NCBI RefSeq assembly: GCF_013167215.1
Contig: NZ_JABJWY010000012.1
Coordinates: 82,304 to 146,303, forward strand
Source of the DNA: Sphingobacterium prati
GTDB taxonomy: Bacteria > Bacteroidota > Bacteroidia > Sphingobacteriales > Sphingobacteriaceae
Reading direction: 5' to 3'
Length of the DNA stretch: 64,000 nucleotides
Positions 44,583 through 54,100 of this stretch are shown piece by piece; the first letter of the stretch is position 1, and every line of letters begins with the position of its first letter. The notes under the pieces are model-generated. The model ran no database searches and had not been told where the DNA came from. It saw only the letters and a list, made by a program, of their open reading frames with translations. The position numbers were made by a program, and so were the translations under genes.

Positions 44583-45305
44583 CTACCGAAAGATTTCCTC
44601 TAATATATACAACGATTTTATTTCCCTAAAATTTGTGCGGTGAAGGCGGTAGAAATCGAGTAGTTTTTCCAATAAAAATTGTCTGTCTATACTTGACATT
44701 CTGATCCGGTCACAATTTGAATATTCAGCTTCGGTTAGGCTCCGAAAAATTGACGTGTGGGGTTCCTGAAGGACGAATGGATGTTCCGGAAGTAGATTTG
44801 AAAACGTTGCTTCATGTAGGTTAAAATACGGAAGAGCTCGTTTGGAAACCGTTGGGTAAAACCCTAGAAAGCGCGTCAGTTTGATTAGAAATACCAGATG
44901 AAAATTAGCGAGATTTAAATGAGTTTCATCTAACCATCGGATAGACTGATGGATAAATTCAAATAAATAAGGATCACTTTCCTGTTCTTTCAATATTTTG
45001 TACAGGATTTCATTTAAGAAGAGGGCAAGCGAGCTTTTTATAATATCGTAAGGTATTTCCTGTAATACCGGCGTTTGTCGGGCTTCGGAAATACGTTGTA
45101 ATGATCCGTTATCCTTATGAGTTGCAATAATTTCAAGTAGATGCAACGGTTGTAAGATATTGGCTTTGATTTTAGCCTTTGGCTTACGTGCGCCGGCAAT
45201 GAGGTACGATTGCATACCAAAGGATTCGGTATATATCTGTGCAACGAGGCTACTTTCCGAATAATTCGTTGTTTTTAAGACGATACCTCTAGTTTTGTTC
45301 AGCAT
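44583..45305 (-). CDS. recO: DNA repair protein RecO
   Basis: Helps load RecA by recruiting it to SSB-coated ssDNA (RecFOR pathway). 240 aa from the ATG at 45305; the open frame upstream to 45371 is basic and unlikely. TRGIVLKTTNYSESSLVAQIYTE is the RecO OB-fold start, then GARKPKAKIKANILQPL. The C-terminal half is helical and has only a few cysteines, so no zinc finger is visible. It overlaps the preceding small membrane-protein gene by 17 bp. Confidence 0.88.
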   Translation of the reverse strand: MLNKTRGIVLKTTNYSESSLVAQIYTESFGMQSYLIAGARKPKAKIKANILQPLHLLEIIATHKDNGSLQRISEARQTPVLQEIPYDIIKSSLALFLNEILYKILKEQESDPYLFEFIHQSIRWLDETHLNLANFHLVFLIKLTRFLGFYPTVSKRALPYFNLHEATFSNLLPEHPFVLQEPHTSIFRSLTEAEYSNCDRIRMSSIDRQFLLEKLLDFYRLHRTNFREIKSLYILEEIFR

Positions 45306-45555
45306 CCCCTTCCTTTTCTTTTTTATGAATTTCCTCCTTATGGGCCTCTTCGCGCATTTCAATAATTGCATTGCGGTCCACTTTTCGAATCATTCGATAA
45401 ATTAATGTGAGGAAACCAATACTGAATGTAATAACCCCGATGATCATCGCCAATTTGTACCAATTGGATCGTTGTTCCATGAGGTAATAACCCAGGACGA
45501 CGAATAACACACCGATGATTATTTCTCTTAGGCCCTTGCGAAGATATTTATTCAT
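45289..45555 (-). CDS. Small membrane protein upstream of recO
   Basis: Unknown. 88 aa from the ATG at 45555 (MNKYLRKGLREIIIGVLFVV); the open frame upstream is less likely. Two membrane segments (IIIGVLFVVLGYYL and KLAMIIGVITFSIGFLTLIY) and a charged tail (EEAHKEEIHKKEKEGDAE). Its 3' end overlaps recO by 17 bp, so they are co-transcribed. Divergent from the rpmB group. Confidence 0.75.
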   Translation of the reverse strand: MNKYLRKGLREIIIGVLFVVLGYYLMEQRSNWYKLAMIIGVITFSIGFLTLIYRMIRKVDRNAIIEMREEAHKEEIHKKEKEGDAEQN

Positions 45556-45676
45556 AAATGTGAATTGTTGAAAACTATTTTTGTTTACAGAGCAAATATA
45601 ATACAATAAAATGCTTTATTTTTGCTCATACCCTTTCTGTGCAGAACTATTTTTAAAAATAATTCCTATAATGTTG

Positions 45677-45707
45677 TTGCTTATCTAAAAAAAAATATAG
45701 ATATTTG
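45677..45707 (+). promoter_or_regulatory. Promoter of the rpmB-rpmG group
   Basis: TTG at 45677-45679, 20 bp, then GATATTTG at 45700-45707 (7 of 8 positions of TAnnTTTG). Transcription would begin near 45713, directly before the hairpin at 45714. Confidence 0.5.
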
Positions 45708-45713
45708 CAAACT

Positions 45714-45732
45714 CTTTGCAGAGAGTGCAAAG
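45714..45732 (+). promoter_or_regulatory. Hairpin at the 5' end of the rpmB leader
   Basis: CTTTGCA (45714-45720), loop GAGAG, TGCAAAG (45726-45732). It would sit at the very 5' end of the mRNA if the promoter call is right. It could stabilise the mRNA or be an autoregulatory site; only its position supports this. Confidence 0.5.
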
Positions 45733-45773
45733 GATTAACATATTGTAATAAAGACAACAAAAAAGATAATATC

Positions 45774-46007
45774 ATGTCAAGAATTTGTGATTTAACAGGC
45801 AAAGCGGCGTTAACAGGAAATAACGTTTCTCACTCAAACGTTAAAACTAAACGTAAATTCTATCCAAATTTACAAACTAAACGTTTTTACATTCCAGAAG
45901 AAGATCGTTGGATTACGTTGAAAGTATCTACTTCTGCTATCAAAACTATCAACAAGAACGGTATTACAGCTGCGATCAATAAATTTATCGTTAAAGGATC
46001 AATTTAA
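45774..46007 (+). CDS. rpmB: Large ribosomal subunit protein bL28
   Basis: 77 aa from the ATG at 45774 (MSRICDLTGKAALTGNNVSH); upstream codons to 45705 are in the leader. ICDLTGK, NVSHSNVKTKRKFYPN and LKVSTSAIKTINKNGI match bL28. First gene of an rpmB-rpmG-DUF4295 cluster, a conserved Bacteroidota order. No Shine-Dalgarno sequence is obvious, as usual in the phylum. Confidence 0.96.
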   Translation: MSRICDLTGKAALTGNNVSHSNVKTKRKFYPNLQTKRFYIPEEDRWITLKVSTSAIKTINKNGITAAINKFIVKGSI

Positions 46008-46085
46008 TATTGATTTATCGCCTGTTACATTAAGATTATTCATGAATTTCAATCCTATATTTAGGATTCAAAATAAAGTAAAACA

Positions 46086-46268
46086 ATGGCTAAAAAAGGA
46101 AATAGAGTACAAGTTATCTTAGAATGTACTGAACACAAAGAAAGTGGTCTTCCGGGAATGTCTCGTTACATCACTACTAAAAACAAAAAGAACACAACTG
46201 AGCGTTTAGAGCTGAAAAAATTCAATCCAGTATTGAGAAAAGTTACTGTTCATAAAGAAATTAAGTAA
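46086..46268 (+). CDS. rpmG: Large ribosomal subunit protein bL33
   Basis: 60 aa. [20 protein letters not shown] and [20 protein letters not shown], then [14 protein letters not shown]. The zinc-ribbon cysteines of the Cys-type bL33 are absent (only one Cys), so this is the Cys-lacking form. It lies 78 bp after rpmB and 53 bp before the DUF4295 gene. Confidence 0.95.
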   Translation: MAKKGNRVQVILECTEHKESGLPGMSRYITTKNKKNTTERLELKKFNPVLRKVTVHKEIK

Positions 46269-46321
46269 TTCACCCATCTTAGCACTTGCAATAGAGGGCT
46301 GAGTAAAAATATTTAAATACC

Positions 46322-46489
46322 ATGGCAAAGAAAGCAGTTGCATCGTTACAAAAAGGTGGCGGTAAAGAATTTACAAAGGTTATTGTTACTACTAAATCTG
46401 CAAAAACTGGCGCGTATACTTTCAAAGAAGGTATGGTTCACAACGATAAAGTGAAAGACGTTCTTGCAGAAGCTCAAAAAAATAACTAG
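46322..46489 (+). CDS. DUF4295 protein, Bacteroidota-specific ribosomal protein (bL38)
   Basis: 55 aa, too short for most gene finders: MAKKAVASLQKGGGKEFTKV at the start and VHNDKVKDVLAEAQKNN at the end. Basic N-terminal half with GGGKEFTKVIVTTKSAKTGA. This family follows rpmB-rpmG throughout Bacteroidota; from memory, structural work on a Flavobacterium ribosome named it bL38. Here it lies 53 bp after rpmG. The ribosomal role rests on that recollection plus the context. Confidence 0.88.
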   Translation: MAKKAVASLQKGGGKEFTKVIVTTKSAKTGAYTFKEGMVHNDKVKDVLAEAQKNN

Positions 46490-46623
46490 TAGCATTTTCC
46501 TTTTTTAAAGTTTTTCTTTAAAAAGAATTCGATAAAAATAGCCGTTTTGGTATCCTACCGAAAGGGCTTTTTTTGTTGAGGACATTTGTTTATATTTGGA
46601 CATCAATTTTCACTAAACACTCC

Positions 46624-47586
46624 ATGGGATTATTTGATTTTTTTAAGAAAAAGCCGCAAACACAAGAAGAAGAGCAAGCCTTAGACAAGGGTTTGGAAAA
46701 AACCAAAGAAGGATTTCTTTCCAAGATAACGAAAGCTGTGGTTGGTAAATCTACCGTAGATGACGATGTGCTTGATAATCTGGAAGAGGTTTTGGTTACG
46801 TCTGATGTGGGGGTTACGACGACTTTAAAAATCATAGACCGTATACAGGCTCGTGTTGCCAGAGATAAATATGTCTCCACTTCAGAGCTGAACACTTTAC
46901 TGAAAGAAGAGATTCAGACCTTACTGGCCGAAAATAATAGCTCGGATTTTGAAAACTTCAATTACGGGGATCATAAACCTTATGTGATTATGGTCGTCGG
47001 GGTGAATGGTGTGGGTAAGACCACCACAATAGGCAAACTTGCCCATCAGCTTAAACAAGCGGGAAGTAAAGTCGTGTTAGGTGCAGCAGACACATTTCGC
47101 GCTGCGGCTGTAGATCAGCTTAAACTATGGGGCGAGCGTGTTGGGGTACGTGTTGTGGCGCAAGCTATGGGTTCAGATCCTGCTTCGGTTGCTTATGATA
47201 CAGTGAAATCTGCTGTAGCAAATGGGGAAGATGTCTGTATTATTGATACCGCAGGCCGTCTGCATAATAAGGTTGGTCTAATGAATGAATTGACCAAGAT
47301 TAAAAACGTCATGCAAAAAGTCGTTCCCGGCGCTCCGCATGAAATTTTATTGGTCTTAGATGCTTCTACAGGTCAAAATGCCATAGAACAATGTACGCAA
47401 TTTACCCAGGCGACTGATGTAAACGCATTGGCACTGACGAAATTGGATGGAACAGCCAAAGGCGGTGTTGTTATAGGGATATCCGATCAGTTCAAAATCC
47501 CAGTGAAATACATCGGTGTAGGCGAAAAAATAGGCGATCTCCAATTATTTAATAAAAAGGAATTTGTAGACTCCCTTTTCAAATAG
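46624..47586 (+). CDS. ftsY: Signal recognition particle receptor FtsY
   Basis: SRP receptor GTPase at the inner membrane that delivers nascent membrane proteins to the translocon. 320 aa from the ATG at 46624 (MGLFDFFKKKPQTQEEEQAL). Short N-terminal A-domain, helical N domain, then G domain with GVNGVGKTTT (126-135), DTFRAAAVDQL (156-166), DTAGR (208-212) and TKLDGTAKGGV. A TATATTTG -7-like box is at 46591-46598. An upstream frame to 46573 is not used. Confidence 0.96.
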   Translation: MGLFDFFKKKPQTQEEEQALDKGLEKTKEGFLSKITKAVVGKSTVDDDVLDNLEEVLVTSDVGVTTTLKIIDRIQARVARDKYVSTSELNTLLKEEIQTLLAENNSSDFENFNYGDHKPYVIMVVGVNGVGKTTTIGKLAHQLKQAGSKVVLGAADTFRAAAVDQLKLWGERVGVRVVAQAMGSDPASVAYDTVKSAVANGEDVCIIDTAGRLHNKVGLMNELTKIKNVMQKVVPGAPHEILLVLDASTGQNAIEQCTQFTQATDVNALALTKLDGTAKGGVVIGISDQFKIPVKYIGVGEKIGDLQLFNKKEFVDSLFK

Positions 47587-47733
47587 AAAATTAAAATTAT
47601 TGTCAGAAATAAGGTTGTCATTCTTTGCTATGCATGATGATTAATCAGATTGAGGAAATAGATGGACATGTTTAAGACCTTGTTTCCTTAGTCAGGAGTT
47701 CCTTTTTGTTTCTTGACAAACCCTTCTAATCAT

Positions 47734-49071
47734 ATGAAGACAAAATATACGAAACCTGTCCCATTGATCAATAAACCACGTGTCAACGTCGTTACTTTGG
47801 GCTGTTCGAAAAATATTCACGATAGTGAGGTGCTGATGGGCCAGTTGAAAGGTAATCAAATGGAAGTAGTTCATGAAGCCTCCAATATCCAGGCGAATGA
47901 TATTGTTGTCATCAATACCTGTGGCTTTATTGACAATGCTAAGCAGGAATCTATTGATACAATTTTACAATATTCAGAATTAAAGGACCAAGGCAAGATC
48001 AATAAAGTAATTGTTACAGGATGCCTTTCTGAACGTTATAAACCCGAACTACAAGCTGAAATTCCTAGTGTGGACGCTTATTTTGGGACAAATGATTTGC
48101 CAGACTTACTATCCTCTATCGGAGCTGACTATCGCCATGAATTGCTCGGTGAGCGTTTATTGACTACGCCATCACACTTTTCGTATTTTAAGATCGCGGA
48201 AGGTTGTAACCGCCCATGTTCATTCTGTGCAATACCATTAATGCGTGGTAAGCATGTTTCCAAATCAATTGATGACTTGGTTAAGGAAGCGAAATTTTTG
48301 GCATCAAACGGAACCAAAGAATTAATTTTAATAGCGCAAGATTTAACCTATTATGGATTGGATATCTATGGGAAACGTAATCTTTCAGACCTGATGCGTC
48401 ATTTATCAGATGTAGACGGTATTGAGTGGATTCGTTTACAATATGCTTACCCTTCTGGTTTTCCAATGGATATTTTGGATGCAATGAACGAGCGTTCTAA
48501 CATCTGTAATTACCTGGATATGCCGTTACAGCATATTTCCGATCCGATGTTGAAGTCAATGCGTAGAGGGACAACGAAACAGAAGCAGATTGATCTTGTC
48601 AATGCGATTCGCGACAAGGTGCCTGATATTGCGTTGCGTACAACTCTTATCTGTGGATATCCGGATGAGACTGAACAAGACTTTCAGGAAATGTTGGAAT
48701 GGGTGGAGGAAACTCGTTTTGACCGTTTGGGCTGTTTTACCTATTCCCATGAGGAAAAGACGCATGCCCATACCTTGGAGGATAATGTTCCACAAGAAAT
48801 AAAAGAAGAACGAGTTGAGGCTATTATGGAGGTTCAACAAGGCATTTCTTATGAGATTAATCAATCGAAAGTCGGTAATACCTATAAAGTGCTGGTTGAT
48901 CGTGTGGATGGAGATTATTTTATTGGACGGACAGAATATGATTCTCCGGAAGTGGACAATGAGGTATTGATTTCGGCAGCTGATTCTTATGCGCGGATCG
49001 GCGATTTTGTTCAGATAAAAATAGATCGTGCGGAGGATTTCGATCTCTATGGCGAAATTGTCAAAAAATAA
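47734..49071 (+). CDS. rimO: Ribosomal protein uS12 methylthiotransferase RimO
   Basis: Radical-SAM enzyme that adds a methylthio group to Asp of uS12. 445 aa from the ATG at 47734; a TTG at 47713 is also in frame. UPF0004 cysteines C24 (TLGCSKNIHDSEVLMGQL), C63 and C97; radical-SAM cluster CNRPCSFC with C158, C162 and C165; C-terminal TRAM domain ending in KIDRAEDFDLYGEIV. GCSKNIHDSE is specific for RimO rather than MiaB. Followed by a terminator at 49112. Confidence 0.96.
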   Translation: MKTKYTKPVPLINKPRVNVVTLGCSKNIHDSEVLMGQLKGNQMEVVHEASNIQANDIVVINTCGFIDNAKQESIDTILQYSELKDQGKINKVIVTGCLSERYKPELQAEIPSVDAYFGTNDLPDLLSSIGADYRHELLGERLLTTPSHFSYFKIAEGCNRPCSFCAIPLMRGKHVSKSIDDLVKEAKFLASNGTKELILIAQDLTYYGLDIYGKRNLSDLMRHLSDVDGIEWIRLQYAYPSGFPMDILDAMNERSNICNYLDMPLQHISDPMLKSMRRGTTKQKQIDLVNAIRDKVPDIALRTTLICGYPDETEQDFQEMLEWVEETRFDRLGCFTYSHEEKTHAHTLEDNVPQEIKEERVEAIMEVQQGISYEINQSKVGNTYKVLVDRVDGDYFIGRTEYDSPEVDNEVLISAADSYARIGDFVQIKIDRAEDFDLYGEIVKK

Positions 49072-49395
49072 GACGCAATTTGAACGATAAATGTCCTTAA
49101 GGATATAAGGAAGAGCCTCCCGAAATACAAGGGAGGCTCTTTTTTTGAATAGCTTGTTTTTTATTGACTCGTAATTTTCCATTGGGGCATCAATGAGTTC
49201 GCTAGGCTCGGTTATTGGTCAGGGGAAACCTTCAGTAGATTTATGTCGCTGTTAGTGCCTGTGAAAGTATGAGGGTTCTATTTGGACATTTGTCAATAGA
49301 ATGATATAATTTAAAAGTGGGATGAGCTTTTTATTAAAAATCATTATTTTGTCTGCCCAAACTAAATACATTTGTATATAGTACAATAAGCATAT
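49072..49395. other. Intergenic region between rimO and bshC
   Basis: 324 bp that contain the rimO terminator (49112-49147) and a perfect -7 box TACATTTG (49367-49374) shortly before bshC; TTTG at 49348-49351 is only 15 bp away, closer than usual. The middle part, about 49148-49320, shows nothing I can name. Confidence 0.4.
49112..49147 (+). terminator. Terminator after rimO
   Basis: AGAGCCTCCC (49112-49121) pairs with GGGAGGCTCT (49131-49140) across a 9-nt loop; T-run follows. Confidence 0.9.
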
Positions 49396-50985
49396 ATGAA
49401 AGCAACTTATATTGAATACAGTGAGACAAATAGTTTTTCCAAAACATTGCTGGCCTATCTTGCTCATGACGAGATGCTGAAACCATTTGTTGGTCATTGG
49501 CCCACGTTTGACGGATTTGCGAAGCAATTGCAGGAAAAGAAATCTTTTGATCACCGTGCTCTCCTGGTGGAGCGCCTTAAAGCTCAATATGCTGCATTGC
49601 TGAACAATTCCCCGATTGTAGCTGAAAATATAGATTTGTTGTTACAGGAGAATACGTATACGATTACTACGGGTCATCAGCTGAATATCTTTACAGGACC
49701 CTTGTACTTTATATTTAAGATCATGACCGCAATACGTCTGTCAGAGGACCTGCGCGCCAAACATCCGGACAAAAACTTTATCCCGGTATATTGGATGGCT
49801 ACTGAAGACCATGATTTTGAAGAAATTAATCATACAAAAGTCTACGGAAAGAAAATTGCCTGGGAAATACCTGCGGTATCGGCTACAGGACGGATGGATA
49901 CTAGTTCAATTGTCGATGCAGTAAAGCAATACACCAACATCCTCGGTCTTTCTGACAATTCTGCTAAACTCACGGGTATTGTGGAGCAAGCATACCTGAA
50001 GCACTCGAGGTTGGCTGACGCAACACGTTATATGGTAAACGAACTTTTTAAAGCCTATGGTCTTTTGATTATTGATGCAGATGATAAAGCACTGAAGGAG
50101 TTATTTAAACCGATTATCAAAACGGATATTTTATCCGGAAATAGCTTTAAAGCCATCACGGACAGGTCAAAAGAACTGGAATCAAAGGGTTTTTCTACAC
50201 AGGTGCATGCGCGGGAAATCAACTTCTTCTATCTAACCGACGAGTTTAGAGAACGTTTAGTCTTAAATGCTGACGGTCGATATGAGGTTTTGCATCAAAA
50301 TATATATTTCACCAGGGAAGAGCTGGAACGGGAAATTGATATTCATCCAGAACGTTTTAGTCCTAATGTGGTGATGCGCCCAATGTATCAGGAAATTATC
50401 CTGCCCAATTTGGCTTATATCGGTGGTGGCGCAGAGATGGTTTATTGGATGCAATTGAAATCTAATTTTGACCAGTACCAAGTAGATTTTCCGATCTTAA
50501 TTCCAAGGAACTCGGCCATGATTACCGAGGATAATGTAGCGGCAAAGCTTTTTCGAGTAGATCTGACTTTTAAAAGCATCTTTCGTCCGGCAGAGGTTTT
50601 AAAGAAGGAATATGTGCGTCGTCATACTAAGGAAAGATTGAATCTCAATGATGAATGGATGGAACTGAATGCGATCTTTGGAAAGATAAGATTGCGTACA
50701 CACAAAATCGATCCGAGTCTAGGGCCCAGCACCGAGGCGATAAAAGCTCGCTTGAAAAAGGCGATGAACAATCTGGAAAAAAAGTTGATGAAAGCAGAAA
50801 AACGAAACCATCAGCATGCATTGGCAGATATAGACAATGTAAAAGAAAAGCTCTTTCCGGGAGGGGGACTACAGGAGCGATCGGAAAACTTTGCCTTGCT
50901 GTATGTAAAATATGGTGACAACCTCTTTAGAGATCTTTATAAATACTTTAATCCCCTGGATTTTAAATTTACAATCTTATATTAA
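49396..50985 (+). CDS. bshC: Bacillithiol biosynthesis cysteine-adding enzyme BshC
   Basis: Putative enzyme that adds cysteine to glucosaminyl-malate to make bacillithiol. 529 aa. TTGHQLNIFTGPLYFIFKI, YWMATEDHDFEEINHT, VMRPMYQEIILPNLAYIGGG and LIPRNSAMI are BshC signatures; the long helical part near the C-terminus (KARLKKAMNNLEKKLMKAE) is the expected coiled coil. Implies that this organism makes bacillithiol. bshA and bshB are not in the window. Confidence 0.93.
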   Translation: MKATYIEYSETNSFSKTLLAYLAHDEMLKPFVGHWPTFDGFAKQLQEKKSFDHRALLVERLKAQYAALLNNSPIVAENIDLLLQENTYTITTGHQLNIFTGPLYFIFKIMTAIRLSEDLRAKHPDKNFIPVYWMATEDHDFEEINHTKVYGKKIAWEIPAVSATGRMDTSSIVDAVKQYTNILGLSDNSAKLTGIVEQAYLKHSRLADATRYMVNELFKAYGLLIIDADDKALKELFKPIIKTDILSGNSFKAITDRSKELESKGFSTQVHAREINFFYLTDEFRERLVLNADGRYEVLHQNIYFTREELEREIDIHPERFSPNVVMRPMYQEIILPNLAYIGGGAEMVYWMQLKSNFDQYQVDFPILIPRNSAMITEDNVAAKLFRVDLTFKSIFRPAEVLKKEYVRRHTKERLNLNDEWMELNAIFGKIRLRTHKIDPSLGPSTEAIKARLKKAMNNLEKKLMKAEKRNHQHALADIDNVKEKLFPGGGLQERSENFALLYVKYGDNLFRDLYKYFNPLDFKFTILY

Positions 50986-51009
50986 AGTCAGTATTTTACT
51001 GACTTTTTT
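50984..51009 (+). terminator. Terminator after bshC
   Basis: AAAGTCAGTA (50984-50993), loop TTT, TACTGACTTT (50997-51006), then T to 51009. Its ascending arm overlaps the bshC stop codon. Confidence 0.8.
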
Positions 51010-51158
51010 ATGATTAATCCGCTCTTGTATTTGCTTTTTGCTTCGTTGTTTTTCCTTAAAGTATTTGCGATGTTTTGTTTATAATTTCATAATATCTCGT
51101 TTAGCTTCTGTTAATAATACCGAAGTAGTTTTGTTGCCATATCACAACCAACAACTTA

Positions 51159-54100
51159 ATGAAAGAAATATTACTTACGACTTGTGCCATTGCGATAGGA
51201 ACAGGTTTGTATGCACAAACAACCCAAGCAGGATTTTCCGGAAAAATTACGGATGAGAATAACAAAGGGGTTCATGGAGCTTCAGTAGAGGTTCGTAACG
51301 AATCGACAGGTTTTACCACCAAAACATCTACCAATGCCAATGGCGATTTCAATTTCAAGGAGCTTCCATTAGGAGGACCGTACACCATTAAAGTTACTTA
51401 TATCGGCTATGGAGAACAGGTTCGTTCGGGCTTTATGTTAAACCAGGGTGATATGATCCGGTTAAATATTCCGATTCAGAATGCTTCAAATGTACTGGAA
51501 ACGGTCGAGTTAACTGGTGTAAGCACCCTGAAGAATAAAATAGAGAACTTAGGTGCAGCAACCGCGGTAACAGCCCGGGATATTGCGAAACTACCCGTCA
51601 ATGGCCGTAATTTTACTTCTTTAATGGATCTATCCCCCTTGAGCAAGGGTGATAATATCGGTGGTCAGCTCGGTTCTTCTACCAATTTTACTATTGATGG
51701 TATGAACGCAAAAAATCCGACTTCTGCGGGTTCGACAACAAGCCGGAGTGGCGCTCCTTTTTCGATCTCTATTGAAGCAGTCCGGGAGTTTAAAGTCGTG
51801 ACCAACCAATATGATGTAACCTATGGCAGAGCAGGGGGCGGAACAGTCAGTGCGGTGACGAAACAAGGTACAAATAAAACTCAGGGTAGTGCCTGGTTAT
51901 ATTCCCGAGCAGATTGGTTGTCCAGCCCATACGATATTCGGGGAAACAAACGAAGCAACGATTTTTCCACTTATCAATATGGCTTTACCTTGGGTGGTCC
52001 CATTATAAAAGACAAACTTCATTATTTTGTTGCTTGGGATCATCAGCAAGACTCCCGCCCCTTGATTATTGCTGATATCAACTCTGAAGCCGATGAAAAA
52101 AGATTTAATGTTACAAACGCAACATTGGATGAATTTGTCAATATCGGGCGGAAAAAGTACGGACTGGGGAACGAACGCCAATATGGTGCTTTTGACAAGA
52201 AAAGAGGTTCCGATGCGATTTTTGGACGTGTTGACTGGCAAATCAATGATAAAAACTTATTGACAATCCGTAATAACTTTACAAGTGACAACAATAAGCT
52301 GGGGCTACAAGACAACAAGCCAATTACTTTATATGAATCTTACGGGAATGATAAGAATATTGACAATAGCCTATTGGCAACTTTGCGTACCACCATTTCC
52401 CCTAGGGTAACCAATGAGTTAAAAGTACAACACCTCTATACCTATCAGAAAAGTAGTCCGGGGGACCTTTTACCCGGTCAGAATATTCCACGTGCAATTG
52501 TAGAAGATGCAGTCTCCAAAGTTGCCGGTGAAGATAAAAAGACCACATTGCAATTGGGCGGACATCGTTTTGCGCAGGAATCTTTTAAAAATAATGTATT
52601 TCAGCTTGTCGATAATATCTATTACAGCACCGATAATATCAATTACACCTTTGGTGTGGATCTGATGTATACCCATGCAAATTCCATTTACGGAAGTGAG
52701 GTCAATGGTCGCTTCCACTTTAGGCCAAGTGATGGAAAAACGGCTATGCAGAACTTTGACGACATGAAGCCATACGCTTACTATCGTGAAGTTCCTTTGA
52801 TGAGTGATCCGGCAGTGGTCGGTAAGATATTCAACGCCGGTGTGTATGGACAATTGCAAACCAAGCTAGCGCAGGGATTGGATCTGGTCGCCGGTTTACG
52901 ATTGGATTACGGACATTATCCTACCTCTCCTCTGAATGAAGAATTGTTAAAAGAAGTCGGTGTCCGTACAGATCATAAACTCAAGTCTTTTGTGGTGCAA
53001 CCGCGTTTCCAAATGACCTGGGATGTGAACGAAGAAAGAAAGGATTTCTTTCGAGTGGGTGGAGGTATATTTGCTTCGGATATCAATAATTATATGACGA
53101 TCAATAACCTTACTTTTGATGGGAAGCATTTTGCTACTGTTGATGTTCGCGGTGCGGATGTACCTACACCAAATTTTGTCGACTACAGAAAGGATCCATC
53201 ATCCACACCTTCTTTAGCCCAGTTTCAGATTCCGACCATCAATACTTACGGTCCCGATGCCAAAATCCCGGTCGTGTATAAGGCTAATTTATCTTATACG
53301 CACTTTTTCACAGAAAAGTTGAAGGCAAGCCTTTCCGGATATATGAATTTGGGACGCAATAATTACATGTATGTCGATCGTAATATGGTGAAAGACCCTT
53401 TCTTTAGACTCGCAAATGAAGATAATAGAGGCGTATTCGTTCCTACGGCATCCATCGTCGATGGAGCACCGGATTGGAAAAAAGGACGGATTTCAGATAA
53501 ATTTGGCCGAGTTTTGGAATTGAACTCTGAGGGCAAAGTCAACCAATTTGCCGTCGTGTTTGATGCAAGTTATCAGTATTACAAGGATGGAACGATCTCG
53601 GTTAGTTATACTTGGAACGATGCGAAAGACAATACTTCCTTCAACGGGAATGTGGCCAATACGGCTACCTTATCCTTAGCTGTAAAAGATGATCCTCGCG
53701 ATTTGAGCAAAATGAGCTATTCGAACAATCAATTCCGTAATAAGATTGTTATTTATGGAACTTTGCCAACATTTTATGGGGTTAGTGTCGGCGTTCGCTA
53801 CTCAGGTATCGGAGGTACACGGTATAGTTTACTCGCTGGCGGTAACATTAATGGAGACTTTGTCGCCGGAGACAATGATCTGGCCTTTATCTTTGACCCG
53901 AATAATCCGAATACTTCAAAACAGCTGGTCACTGGATTGAATAATCTGTTGAGTAACCCAGAAGCGAGCCAGAGTCTTAAAGATTATATCAGGAAATATC
54001 AGGGTAAAATAGCAGAACGTAATGGTGGGGTGAATGGTTTTTATGGTTTGATTGACCTACGAATTGCTAAAAAATTCAATTTATATAAGAACCATGCTCT

